Source: Campanula takesimana (lineage: Eukaryota; Streptophyta; Magnoliopsida; Asterales; Campanulaceae). From it: a stretch of 64,000 nucleotides of DNA. Below the pieces are notes generated by a model, which saw only the letters and a program-made list of their open reading frames with translations, did no database searches and was not told the DNA's origin. Shown piece after piece: positions 1 through 10,715 of the stretch. Every line of letters starts with the position of its first letter. Within the stretch, counting starts at the first letter, position 1. The stretch lies in contig JAOWBW010000428.1 of NCBI GenBank assembly GCA_026119855.1, forward strand, positions 186,001 through 250,000. Direction: 5' to 3'. Both the position numbers and the translations under genes were made by a program.

Positions 1-883
1 AGTCCGAGGTTTCTTTGGGCCGCCGCCGCCGCCGTTATGGTGCAACGGGTCCGGTCCGGCCGGCACCTTCCTTAAATCCCACTCAACCATATCCTCGTAC
101 TTGTCGTCGCTGCCACCTCTTTTCGATTTCCTCTTCAATTTATAAAACATCTCCTCATAGTACTGTACATAACACACATAAGTTTTTTTTCTTTATTAAA
201 TCGTATACATAATAACTAAATCAATAATAATTTCGGGATTATCTGATGCACAGTTTTAAAAACAAAACGAATGTTTTTCAAAACGGAGGTTTCTATTGGA
301 CGCCACTACTAAAGAGCGGCTAAAAAAGACTAATTTTTTTTTTTAAAAAACTCCGCCCTTCATCAACTCAATTGTATAAACGTAGAAAATGTTTAACCTG
401 TAGTCGGTTACTGAACTTGCTTGCAGCTGCTTTGTTGTCTAACCATCCAGCTCTACCACTGCACTCTGCTAGTTATAACAATTAATTAATATAGATTTAG
501 TTTAAAAAATTGATTTTATTTCTCTAAAAAAAAAGAAATGAAATTAAAATGCTAAGTTCGTTAAATAGATAAAATAGAGAGAGAGAGAGAGAGACCAGCA
601 GGAGATATCATCTTGAAGGAGTAAAACAACACAAAGACGAGGAGGAGAGAGAGCTTAATTGATAATGCCATGTACAGTAATGGGTGAAAACCTAATTATG
701 AGATCTAATATTAATTTAGAGAGAGAGACAGAGAGAGAGAGAAGTTAAATGGATTGAAGGAGGTTGAGTTTGTTTATATAGGAGAAATAAAAATGGATAA
801 ATTAAATGAAAATGAAATGAAAAATGATTGCTATGTGCAGCCATTTCATATAGTACAGCATACGTCAAGAGTGGACTTAGTAT
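1..883. other. Spacer, no gene recognised
   Basis: No coding region with recognisable protein features. The stretch holds a short CCG trinucleotide run near 20-35 and GA-rich simple repeats near 573-592 and 718-742. Open frames here are short, of low complexity and run into the MITE that follows, so I do not call them genes. Confidence 0.6.
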
Positions 884-885
884 TA

Positions 886-1444
886 CTCCCTCCGTCCCAT
901 AGTAAGAGTCTTACTTTTTATTTAGGTACGTCTCAAAGTAAGAGTCTCATTCTTAAAATGACAAATAATCTTTACTATTCATCTCACTCATTCTCTCTAA
1001 TACTTTACTTTTATAATCACAACACCAATCAACTTACTATTCCCTCCCACTCATTCTTTCTCTTACTCCATCCGTCCCAAAGTAAGAGTCCTACTTTCCA
1101 TTTTGGTACGTCCCAGAGTAAGAGTCCTATTCCTAAAATGGCAAAAAATCTTTACTATTCACCCCACTCATTCTATCTCCTATTTTACTTTTATACTCAC
1201 AACACCAATCAATTCACTATTCTCTCTCACTCATTTTCTCAACTACTTTATTTTTACACTCATAACATTTACATCATTTTCAATATTCATTAATAAGCGT
1301 GTAAATGAGGGGTGTAACTTTTACTCTGGGACGGAGGAAGTACTTTATTTTTACACTCATAACACTTAAATCACTACCATCATTTCTTAGTTTCCGTGAA
1401 TTTAAGAGGGAGGACTTCTACTCTTACTCTAGGGACGGAGGTAG
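886..1444. mobile_element. Stowaway-type MITE (outer of a nested pair)
   Basis: Terminal inverted repeats of the form CTCCCTCCGTCCC...AGTAAGAGT open at 886 and close at 1444. TA precedes the left end. The interior is non-coding. A second MITE of the same family (1066-1340) sits inside it. TIR sequence and TA target fit the Stowaway (Tc1/mariner-derived) MITEs of plants. Confidence 0.75.
1066..1340. mobile_element. Stowaway-type MITE nested in its own family
   Basis: The 275-bp element has TIRs at 1066 (CTCCATCCGTCCCA) and 1340 and a TA target duplication at 1064-1065 and 1341-1342. Its left half closely resembles the left half of the outer MITE, so both belong to one family. Confidence 0.75.
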
Positions 1445-1629
1445 TGATATCAATCCTAGGCTTGGCTTGCCAGCTCACTTGATAGTACTGCGTACGTAGT
1501 AGTATCTTACAACATCACTCTCACTTTAAGTTACGCCGTCTTCACTGACGGCCACTCTCAACATCACTCAAATCTCTACAACGGATAAAGGACACTCTTT
1601 CTTTATTTTATTTTTTCCTTTTACAAATA

Positions 1630-1918
1630 CTCTCTCCGTCCCAGGATAAGTAGGATTAGAGGAGGAGTGGGTACAATAATTAATAGAAAGTAGGGAATGT
1701 GTGGTAGAAAATAAGGAGAGAGAATGAGTGGGGTAAATAAAAGGGTTAGTTGAATAAAATGAGTGGTAGAAATGAAGAGAGAGAATGAGTGGGGTTAAAT
1801 GGTGAGGTTGGTTGAATATAAATATATTAAAACATTTCTATTTTGGGCAGTCTCAATTGTTCTGGCACGGCCTAAAAGGGAAAGAAGTCCTACTTGTGAT
1901 GGGATGGGACGGAGGGAG
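1630..1918. mobile_element. Stowaway-type MITE
   Basis: The 289-bp element opens with CTCTCTCCGTCCCAGG, ends with GGGACGGAGGGAG and is flanked by TA on both sides (1628-1629, 1919-1920). The interior is A/G-rich and non-coding. Confidence 0.8.
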
Positions 1919-1924
1919 TAAATA

Positions 1925-2146
1925 CTCTTTCATAGTTCCGATTTTAAACTTCGAAAATGGGTTGGATACAATGTTTTCTTTTTAAAAAGTGAAAAAGATG
2001 TAGCTTGAGTGTAAATGGTTTAGTAGGAGAGAGAAAGTGAGGTAGAGAATAATTTGTGGATAATTATTGTGAGTATAATAATAAGTGAATAATTATAGAT
2101 AACTTTATTTTTCAAGTTTTTAAAGTTTAATATGGGACAGAGAGAG
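1925..2146. mobile_element. Degenerate Stowaway-type MITE
   Basis: Flanking TA at 1923-1924 and 2147-2148, with decayed TIRs (CTCTTTCATAGTTCC left, GGGACAGAGAGAG right) and an internal inverted AAACTT/AAGTTT arm. It lies almost directly against the preceding MITE. Confidence 0.55.
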
Positions 2147-2149
2147 TAT

Positions 2150-3010
2150 AACGAAAAGAGTAAACCGACTTATTTGAACGGGCTTGCCCAGTTTTATATA
2201 TGGGCCAAACAAGAAGCCCATCACGATGAAGACCCATCTGGTTCAAACCCTTAACAGGAATTCAACTCGGGCATAATCGAGCCGACGAGCACAGTACAGT
2301 CGTTCAATTCCCTCCAGGTCGGTTCAACCGATCTGGTCACAAGGAGGAAGCTCAATAAGGCGGCATACATGCAGAGTGAACTGTCATGAGTTAACTAGGA
2401 GTCCTACACGAGAAAGGATACGTATCCAATTAAGAAATCTTTGCTATGAAGACTCCACGAAGAATCAAAGAGATAAAAGAAGAGATCTCCTTTCCTTATC
2501 ACAATACACTCAAATCCCTACAAAATAGGATCTACAACTTGGGAAGCTAGCCAACCAATTCGTATAAATAGGGGTCCCAAACTCTGTTTTGAGGTCAGAT
2601 CTTTTTCCTAGCTTTTACTTTCACATCTCCAATTCTCTATAAAGAACATCTAACTGTAGACACCCCGCCTTGGACCTCTCACACCGATTGCACGCTTAAT
2701 TTGTGTTTTTACTTTGATTTAATTGTTTTTCGTTAGTTTCTGGTACTTCTGTTAAGTTCCTGACTATCTCTGTCAGTCCTGGGGGCTAAACTGAATAACA
2801 GTCCTAACTTTTCAGTCCATTATATCAAACTATCATTCTCGGATGCGGGTGCCTCCTCCCTTTGGGGCCAAGTGCGCGCGCTTCCCATCCCTATCGCGGG
2901 AGGCGCGCTCTTCTGGGCGTCAGTTACTGATTTATTTCCAAATATATCTCTCTTTCTGATTTCTAACTCTTAAATACTGATTTTGCCCAGGAAAGACATC
3001 CTTATTGATC
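2150..3010. other. Non-coding flank, probable LTR fragment
   Basis: No coding frame. A good TATA box (TATAAATA at 2563-2570) is followed by a T-rich stretch and a GC-rich segment near 2865-2920, which resembles the U3-R-U5 order of a plant gypsy LTR. I found no matching second copy in the window, so the identity is tentative. The gypsy element inserted at its right edge (TGATC, 3006-3010). Confidence 0.35.
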
Positions 3011-3668
3011 TGATGCTGCCAAAAACGTGTCGGATCAGCCCTCCGTCTAGCGGTTCGGATAAATCCAGCAGTGAGATCTTTCCCGTTCGGATCTGCGCAC
3101 AATGAACAAACGTAAACTGCGCCGGGGCTTCACCGGCGAAGGCCCTCAGGCGTGAGAGTAAGAATACGAGTGAATGAATAGAGAAATCAATTGACTAGTT
3201 TAGAGCAAAAGAGTTCATTATCCGTCTCCTGTTGTGAGGACCTGTTTTTATAGGCGCGGGTGAATGAGTCCTAACTTGTTAAGAAAGTCAGGGAACCCGT
3301 ATTACTGTGGGACTCGTATTCCTTGGAGATAGACTCCAGATAAGGATGATTGGCATCTCAATTATCTTGTAGAAGAGATATCCTTGTTTAGATAAGGATC
3401 TTCACTGTTAGAGTTGTAATCAAACTCTGTAAGTGGACTCCCTGCGATAATAGGAGATTTTGACTGGTAAGTCGGCCCGTCATCCAGCTCGGCTCGTCAT
3501 AGAGGCCGCCTAGAGATTGGGCTTCTTGGAACTCGGCCCAGGCAAGGGCTTCCTGTTCGGCCTAACGTATGTCGGCATATAAGATTGTGGGCCTCTTTGG
3601 ATGGGCCTTATGGTATGTGATCCCAGAGTTTATGGGTCCCCTTTAACCAAATTGGTTTATGTCGTTCA
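3011..3668 (-). repeat. 3' LTR of the gypsy element
   Basis: On the element's strand the LTR begins TGAACGACAT and ends GGCAGCATCA. A purine-rich tract (ACTCGGGGGCCAC on the minus strand, plus 3669-3681) abuts it and is a candidate polypurine tract, which fixes this copy as the 3' LTR. Confidence 0.9.
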
Positions 3669-3913
3669 GTGGCCCCCGAGTTTCTATCTCGGCATGCCGA
3701 GTAGGAACTGTGCCCCTTGTACTTGCTTTGCACTTCATTTATGTTGATTTGACCTATAGCCGCCAAAAATCCTTTTTTGCCTGGATTTGCTGACGTCACT
3801 GTAGATTTAATTCAGGTGGAATCATTGCTCTTCTTGGAAAACGAAGGCTCCATTAATTGCACTCCAATTATGAGTAGCATTGATAAACTCCCCACCCCCT
3901 CATATTCTAGGGG

Positions 3914-3921
3914 TATAAATA
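3914..3921 (+). promoter_or_regulatory. TATA box of first antisense gene
   Basis: TATAAATA lies 88-95 bases upstream of the ATG at 4009, just outside the 3' LTR and on the strand opposite gag-pol. The spacing suits a plant Pol II promoter with a short leader. This is a sequence-based inference with no expression evidence. Confidence 0.5.
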
Positions 3922-4008
3922 GACGATCTGTCTATTGGTTATTTTCCATCTTACCTTCACCTTCCAGAATTCTTCTAGAACATTCCAAATTTCACGAAAA
4001 ATTCAAAG

Positions 4009-4380
4009 ATGGCTCCAAAGAGGAAATACGACGATGCATTCCCAGAAGAAGTGAGTACAGAATCATAAAATCAAGTTGAGAACTATGATTCTTCGAGCAG
4101 CGATGGTTCAATGTTCCCATCCAAGAAACGTTCCTCTTTTCCGGCGGAAGAATCACCGTCCGATAGTAATGGCGAATACTCGGAGCCGGACTCCGTTGAT
4201 GAATTCTCCGACGATGATTCTGATGCAGAAGAGTCAGAGGATGAGGACGAGGATGATGATGATGAAGATGACAGTGAGGATGATCCTGAACCCATCATTA
4301 TTGATGAGTATGTGTATGATGGAGACGTTGAGTGGGAGGAGGATGATGAAGACCAAGATCAAGATTGTGATCTTTCTTGA
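4009..4380 (+). pseudogene. Antisense extra ORF 1, acidic protein (one in-frame stop)
   Basis: ATG at 4009 starts a lysine/arginine-rich N-terminus (MAPKRKYDD). An in-frame TAA at 4066-4068 interrupts it, and the same frame then runs on to TGA at 4378. The second part is Ser-rich, then a dense Asp/Glu run. A strong splice-donor-like GTGAGT follows codon 14 (4051), but no acceptor gives a sensible joined frame, so I treat the TAA as a mutation. The acidic tail resembles nuclear or chromatin-interacting proteins in composition only; function unknown. It lies opposite to pol, next to the 3' LTR, with its own TATA box. Antisense extra ORFs are described in Tat-lineage elements. Confidence 0.5.
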
Positions 4381-5036
4381 ATCTTTAGTTAGGATGACTC
4401 AGTAGTTTCTTTTTTCCTTTTTTGTATAGGTCAGGCCCCCGGCCTTATTGTGGGGGTACCTTTTTGTTATATATGTAATGGGATTCTACCTTTTCGATTA
4501 CCTTTGCTCTGATTGTATTTTGACTTCATGGCTTGATTTCCTTGCTTCTTGTATGACCTTGATCCTTAACTTGTTATCGCTCGTCTCATGATGTCGTCTT
4601 AAAGTAATGCCGATCGCCTGACTTTGACTTACCCCTGAACTTTTCTCATCTAGGTCTCGTCTTATCTTCCGATACTATTGGGGATGTCGGTACATCGTCG
4701 TGGTGTCGGTTACGTCCATGCGCAGGACCCTTCCGTGTCGACCTATCTATCTGGAGTGTTTATGCTTTTCGAAGCCGAATGGCATTTCTGACGTAGGTCT
4801 CGGCCTGCCACGTGTCAATCTAGTTATTGGCGGTCCCTTCGTGTTTTTCAAACGACGGTTATTTCAATCGTTTACCTTTCCCTTACTCCGTACGGCGCAC
4901 ATGTCAGTGATGTGACATTCACCTCGAAAGCGTGGCCCATTAAATGCGAGCCATAATGGGTTCATGGATTAACGTGCAACCCATGGATCGCGGGTTATAA
5001 CCGGGTTAGCCCGAATCATACCTATTCGACCCGCCC

Positions 5037-5042
5037 TATATA
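5037..5042 (+). promoter_or_regulatory. TATA-like box of second antisense gene
   Basis: TATATA follows a GC-rich stretch and precedes an AC-rich likely leader. The next long frame opens at 5361, and a possible leader intron (GT after CAAAG near 5220, AG near 5330) would bring it closer. Position and orientation fit a separate plus-strand transcription unit inside the retrotransposon. Confidence 0.35.
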
Positions 5043-5360
5043 CACACCCAAAGACCCTCGAAGTTTCACATTTTCAAATTTTCAACAGAGAAACAGTGCC
5101 TCCGTTTCCGGCGAGTCTTCAAAGTCATCGATTCCCATTGCAAAACCCTTTGTTCCGCTCCGATCATCTTCATTTACTCCGTCGGCTAATCCTTTTCCTC
5201 CGATCGTATTTCCGACAAAGGTACTGTTCTGACTTTTTCGCCTTTTTCCCTATTTCTGCCATTGTTGAGGTTCTAGGGCTTTGAAGCTCCTATTTTTCGT
5301 GCTTGATTTTTCGTATCTGCGTGAGTAGGTTTTAGAAAAAATCTTGCTATTCCTCCTGAT

Positions 5361-8167
5361 ATGCTCGGTACCCCATACTTTGATCCCCACGCCATGTTCG
5401 GCTTCTACGAGCGGAATAATAGGATTTATATGCTGTCGGAAGGAATTTGGAAAATGTTGTCCTTAATGGCAATTGGGGACCTGTTGTTTTTTAATAAGAT
5501 CCCTAGAGACGATTTGAGGTACCCATCAGGCTTGTTTGCCCCCAGGGCCCTTCCAGGTTGTGTTGATGGCATCGTACTCCTTAATACTCTTGATGCCGTT
5601 ATTCAACATATTTTCCTTCATTATGTTAGGGATAAGTCAGCTTTCCGATCTCATTTTGAGGGTCCTTCCTCGACCCCAGAAGTTGAATCGAGGGGGGGGG
5701 GGAAGGTCACCTCGTCCTCGTCACGGGATGATTCTAACCCCTTGGTTGCTGCAGGTATGGACGAGGAAGGTGCTTCTGGGAGGATAGTTGATCGGTTTGA
5801 TGATGAAGCTGTGACTTTTAGGAGAGGTCGGGATGGGGCTGGTCCTTCAGGATCAAATCGGCCAAGGCATCCTATTGGTGGGGATGCTATGATTAAAGAC
5901 CTTTATGAGAATTTTGGGGTAGATAGGCGAGAGTTCAAATTATTTTACAGAAAATCCCGACCCTTCTCTTCTGATGCCGAGGTTAAGCAATTTTATTATG
6001 ACGATGCCCTCCTCCCTTTTTTCTACAAACAGTTTCAGCTCGAGCTCCGGCTCCCCCTTGACCCCGTCATTAATGAATTTTTTGAGGGATGGAACATTGT
6101 GCCGGCCCATCTGGGTGCAAACACGATTAGGTATCTTACCGGCTTCATAATTCTTTGTCGAGGTCTCGGCTTCGAACCGTGCATGTCCGCTTTTTTCCAT
6201 TTCTTCCAATCGTCCTATAATTCCTCCACCAGAACTATTACCATCAAGTCTGATCCCAACAAACCCAAGCTGATGGTTCCTATCTCGAGTGTCGTGAATA
6301 AGGTGACGGGCTGGAATAGGCATGTGATCAAAGTGGAGAGCCGTCAGGGTTGGGAATTCCTAGGCCCGGACTGAGATCCTGTCAAGCCTAAGGTGGTTCA
6401 TCGTCCAGATTGGAGCGCTGCCTTGATAAAGAAGTTGGAGTTGTTTGCTGCTACTGCTACACTGGATTGGTCCAGGACCGAGATCGATTTCAGATTCCAT
6501 GTACAGGCCGGTTTGATGAGGGGGGCGATTGGTGGTGTTAGACCGAGAGTTGTGGTGGAAAGGGGTTATCGACTCCTGGATTGGGTTATTCACCCAGATC
6601 TCGTCTTTTATTCTGACTGCCTTGTGTGCAAGACCGAGGCCGACAAGTGTCTCAAGGCCAAAGATATTATAGGATGTAATTTCCTTTCCATGCTTGTATT
6701 TTTCTGTTTTCCCTGCTTATTTCCAGCCGTCCTTTTAACTTTCTCTTCTCGTGCAGATCTTTCCATGGAGGATGTCCAGATTATCGACGAAGAGGAGCTT
6801 GACCCCGCCATGGCGGCGAGAAGGAAAAAACAATTATCGCGTACCCGGGGTACTGAAAAGCGTCATGCCGACATGACGTCCAGGCAGGAGGCGCTGCAGG
6901 CCCAAGGAGTTGCCAACATTCCCACGGGTCCCCCTGTCATCCAAGTTGGAACCGGCGGAGAAGAGGTAGAGGTCGAGGTTCTTGAAAACGAAACCGAGAT
7001 GGAGAATGTTGATCCATTACAGGACCATAGTCAAAGTCGACATGTTGAGGAGGAAATCGACCAGGCGGGTCGTCGGGATAAGAGGCCGAGAGCAGAAGGT
7101 GAGGATGATTTAGAGACCCCATCTAAAAAAACTCCTTCAACTCGTGGCTCAGCTTCGGCTTCGGGTCCTACTGAGGTCGAGATCAATGATCTGGCTCATG
7201 CTCTTGGAAATGTAGTGATAATACCGGATATTGATGATTCCATTCGCTCCGGTCCTGCCCTCAAACTCGGCGCGGCTGTCATAAAAAGGGCCATGAATCA
7301 AAGGACTATTCAAAGGTTGGTGGAGACCAGACCGACCTCCACACAGCTTCGGAACCGCAAGGGCCTACTTATCAGTGAGGTACTTGGTATTTCATTATTT
7401 GTTGTGACCGTGAATGTCCTGCTTTTGACGTCTTGATCTTTTCTTTGTAGCTTGCCTCCATAGCCCAGCATGAATATGCGTTGATGCAGCTTGCCATAAG
7501 TAATGCTAGGAAGTGTGAGGACGAGGTCGAGCCTCTTCGTGCCTCTAATGCTGAGCTGAAGGCCAAAGTAGAAGCCCTTGAGAAGGAGAAGGCCTCATTT
7601 GAAGCTGAGTTAAAGAAGGCAGAAGACATGTCGACGGAGGCTAATGAGACAGTTCGTCGTGCCGAGACGATGATGAGAACAGCCAAGGAGGAGACTGCTG
7701 TGGCGAGGGCTGATTTTGAGAGAGAGCGTCAGCGAGCGGAGGGCCTCGTGTTAGAGAAAAGTACTGCGGAGGATAGGCTGGCCCAACTGGAGGAGAGCAT
7801 ACCGAGTCGGGAGATGTGGGCGGTGGAGGCTTTCAAGAAGGGTGCAGCAATGAAGGCGGCCATTCAAGATGAAGTCGGCACTACTTACAATGATGCTTGG
7901 TCAAATCTGTCTCGTCTTCTCTGGATCGACCCCGAAGTTGATATAACTCTTGACAAGATTGCTCGTCTCTACAACCAGGATGCTTACAGTGTTGAAGCTC
8001 GGGCTGCCCACTCCTTGATTCCGTATTCTGACAAGGGCCTGAGGGTGATTCATAGCCGAGATCGAAAAGAGGGTAACCCCCCGTGGGTACCTCCGCCAGT
8101 TGAGGAAGGGAATCTCGATGAGCTGGTTGCCAGTGTCGAAGAGGAGACTGATGCCGACATTGATTAG
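5361..8167 (+). pseudogene. Antisense extra ORF 2, Transposase_28-like N-terminus and coiled-coil C-terminus
   Basis: Three open blocks belong to one gene. 5361-6371 and 6375-7379 share a frame and are split only by TGA at 6372-6374. A 71-bp GT...AG intron (7380-7450) then joins in frame to a block ending at 8167. Residues about 190-300 (around FQLELRLPLDP and IILCRGLGFEP) resemble the Pfam family 'putative gypsy type transposon' (Transposase_28, PF04195). The middle is acidic with a KR-rich patch, and the last 230 residues are Ala/Glu/Lys-rich and heptad-like, so probably coiled coil. A T-rich hydrophobic stretch near 6677-6756 may be another intron, but its phase does not fit. The function of this family is not known. 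It is antisense to pol. Confidence 0.65.
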
Positions 8168-8489
8168 TCTGACCTGAACCTTGTTTTTGTTTGTATCTTA
8201 AAGCCGGTTTGGCCCGAAACAATGTTGTTTTAAGTATTTCACTCGGCCCAGCGTCCGCTGGGGGAGTTTTAAACACTTGAAATTTTTGGGTTAGTATTTG
8301 TCTGCATGTGCCCAGTGTTGACTGGGGGGCGTAAACACTTATTATTTGTAGGGATTTGTATTCCTCGGTTTGAGGTGTTTATCCCGTCTCCTTAGCTTGT
8401 TGCGTGAGTGTTATCTCGTTCTGTTCATGTTACTTTATCTCGGTTTGAGATGTCAACACTCTGAAGAGACGCGGCATGACAGCTGGTTT
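8168..8489. other. Non-coding 3' region of the gypsy element
   Basis: No gene. This is the downstream untranslated part of antisense gene 2 and, on the other strand, part of the long 3' region of the retrotransposon. Similar short phrases recur (around 8240-8280 and 8310-8340) but form no clear array. Confidence 0.5.
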
Positions 8490-8844
8490 AGGCTATGCTG
8501 TAGGCCGTGGTCGATCACCGTTATGGGCCGCGACGAGCGTTAGGAGCTCGGTTTGTAAGAACTAATCCGTGGTTAGTCTCAAATTGTCGTGGGAACTAGA
8601 TGTATTAATCTTAACCCAAATTTGAGAGCACTAACGGACATAATTAGGTTTTGAATGTAGCCGAGTTAGGCTATGTTCGTAGGCTGTGGTCGTTCACCGT
8701 TATGGCCGTGATGAGCGTTAGGAGCTCGGTTTGTAAGAACTAATTCGTGGTTAGTCTCGAATTGTCGTGGGAACTAGATGTATTAATCTTAACCCAAATT
8801 TGAGAGCACTAACGCACAGAATTAGGTTTTGATTGTCTTGAGTC
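8490..8844. repeat. 178-bp tandem repeat, two units, in gypsy 3' region
   Basis: Unit 1 (8490-8667) and unit 2 (8668-8844) start with AGGCTATG and align along their whole length with roughly a dozen differences. They lie between pol and the 3' LTR. Tat-lineage elements are known for variable tandem repeats here, which can seed satellite DNA. Confidence 0.85.
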
Positions 8845-8938
8845 GTGACGTTTACATCTTAACTCGGAATGATGATCTCGGCATTGCTAAGTAATGCTCG
8901 GACCGTGCTCAAGAATCAGAGTTGTAAAAAGGAAAACT

Positions 8939-9436
8939 TGTTAGATCATTATGGCTTGCAACACAAATTATTTAGCACTTCCATAAATAAAATCATGTCT
9001 ATGATATTAATATAAAGTATAGTCAACAATAATAAAATGTGTAGAATTCCTTTTGATGTATAATTATCTAATTGTGATGGGCAAAAGGGTAATACAACAT
9101 CATCAAGCTTGAAAGGGTGGCTTGAAAGGGTGTGGTCCCTAAGTGAAATGTCACCTTGTTTCCTATATAAAGGGTCTTCCATCAACCCTAGAGACTACTT
9201 GATTTCTTATTCTCTCATACTAAATAAATCTTCATTATTGCTAAGAAGACATTGTGAGTTTAAGAGACATTATCATTTAGAAGATCATTTTCCTACATAT
9301 TCTTCTTCATCTATATTCTCCCGAAAGATATCAACATGGATTCAACAGGTATATTCCTAACGCTTCCGCTTCATCTCTTCCTCAATCTTTTACTAAATAT
9401 GAGTGTGGCATTCAGGGGTATATAATTGTTCCAACA
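8939..9436 (+). repeat. 5' LTR of nested copia
   Basis: TG...CA boundaries, 498 bp, with a TATA-containing region (CCTATATAAAGG near 9162) about 270 bp before the 3' end. Followed at once by the primer-binding site. Confidence 0.93.
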
Positions 9437-9437
9437 A

Positions 9438-9450
9438 TTGGTATTAGAGC
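9438..9450 (+). promoter_or_regulatory. Primer-binding site (initiator tRNA-Met type)
   Basis: TTGGTATTAGAGC follows the 5' LTR by one base. It differs by one base from the common plant copia site TGGTATCAGAGC, which is complementary to the 3' end of initiator tRNA-Met. Confidence 0.8.
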
Positions 9451-9845
9451 CCCGCTCATTTTTAGTTTGAGTTGAGTTCTTTAAAGAAAGCTTTCATGCT
9501 TTACTTTGATTCATTTTCCCTGTTGACTCATAAGGTTTTGATGTTGATTAGGGACTCTTATAAAGTACTAATGATCTTTATCTAAAATTAAGAAAAATGG
9601 TTTGAAAGTTTTATTCATTAAAACTCAATGATTCAAGTGTGACTATACCTTCATAACATGGTTTTATGTCTTGTGCATACCATGTGGATCTACTCACTTG
9701 ATTCCATTAAATTTAAAACAAGATTATCCTTAAATAACATGGTTTTATGTTTTAAGTACATACCATGTGGATCTACTTGTTATTAAATGCCTTTTGGAAA
9801 ATTTGGACAAAAATCAAAGAAGTGCAGTTTTTTTTTTTTTTTTTG

Positions 9846-10070
9846 GCACGGTCGTGCCCTTTGTTTGGCACGGTCGTGCGCATGCATTTCTTGAACCGGT
9901 GCGTCTGAATAGTGCTGGTCCGGACGGGTGTCTTGTTTAAACCGGTCGGACCAGTTCATTTGGCACGGTCGTGTCTTTGTTTTAGCACGGCCGTGCTCTT
10001 TGTACCGTGAAAACATGCATTGTCGGATAATTTTGGCATGGTCGTGCATCATTTTTTAGCACGGTCGTGC
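9846..10070 (+). repeat. Six-copy palindromic CpG motif cluster in copia leader
   Basis: GCACGGTCGTGC or one-base variants occur at 9846, 9868, 9963, 9985, 10036 and 10059. Each has inverted arms GCACG/CGTGC around a two-base centre. The cluster lies in the 1.28-kb untranslated leader between the primer site and gag, which otherwise has no gene. Confidence 0.85.
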
Positions 10071-10715
10071 AAAGTGTGCCGCAAGAAAAATCAGAATTGA
10101 ATTTTGCACAATTTTTTTTTTGAACAATACATTCATTCTTCAAACCTTAAAGCTTGGATTAATTATATGCTTAAATAATTTTATTCATTATTTAAATAAT
10201 ATTATCACCTAAGTGATTAACGTTATTTAAATGCAAAATTATTAAAGTGTTGAATGTTTAAGATATGAATGACTTGAATTTTCCAAAGAATATCTTGACA
10301 TTTGACTAACGATGGTATATCAGGCTGGAAACCTTGACTGGTCTCCTCAACCATCCGAACGGATTGGTGGAACGACTAAGGTTGAACAACGCCACGTACT
10401 AAGAAAGTCTTAAGCATTCATGTGATGACATATAAAATAAACATTTAGTAATTTTATTAAATGCTTAAGACTACCCAAAGGAAGATTAAGCATTTAATAA
10501 AATATTGTTCAAATTACTTGTCATCTAAAGTAATTATTTATGAGTCAATTCGCAATTCAAAGATTAGTTTTGATGTCATGTTAATTGCTTTATTGATGGA
10601 TTTCATTTGATATAATTAATCTTTTAATTCATAATGTAGTTACTTATTATTTTTTTGTATTCATTCTTGTTCTCGATTCCCAGATTTACTTAACGCTTCT
10701 TCTATTACTGCTGCG

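Noticed and set aside
400..475. tRNA-like phrases on the minus strand (AGTGGTAGAGC and GTTCAGTAACC), possible SINE head
   Set aside because: The spacing and box A do not fit well, no acceptor stem can be formed, and no poly-A or repeat partner is visible.
754..1293. 179-codon open frame
   Set aside because: Low-complexity product; most of it lies in the nested MITEs.
4076..4405. Open frames in other phases over the acidic ORF
   Set aside because: Shadows of the GAT/GAG-rich sequence, with Met/Ser runs and no domain.
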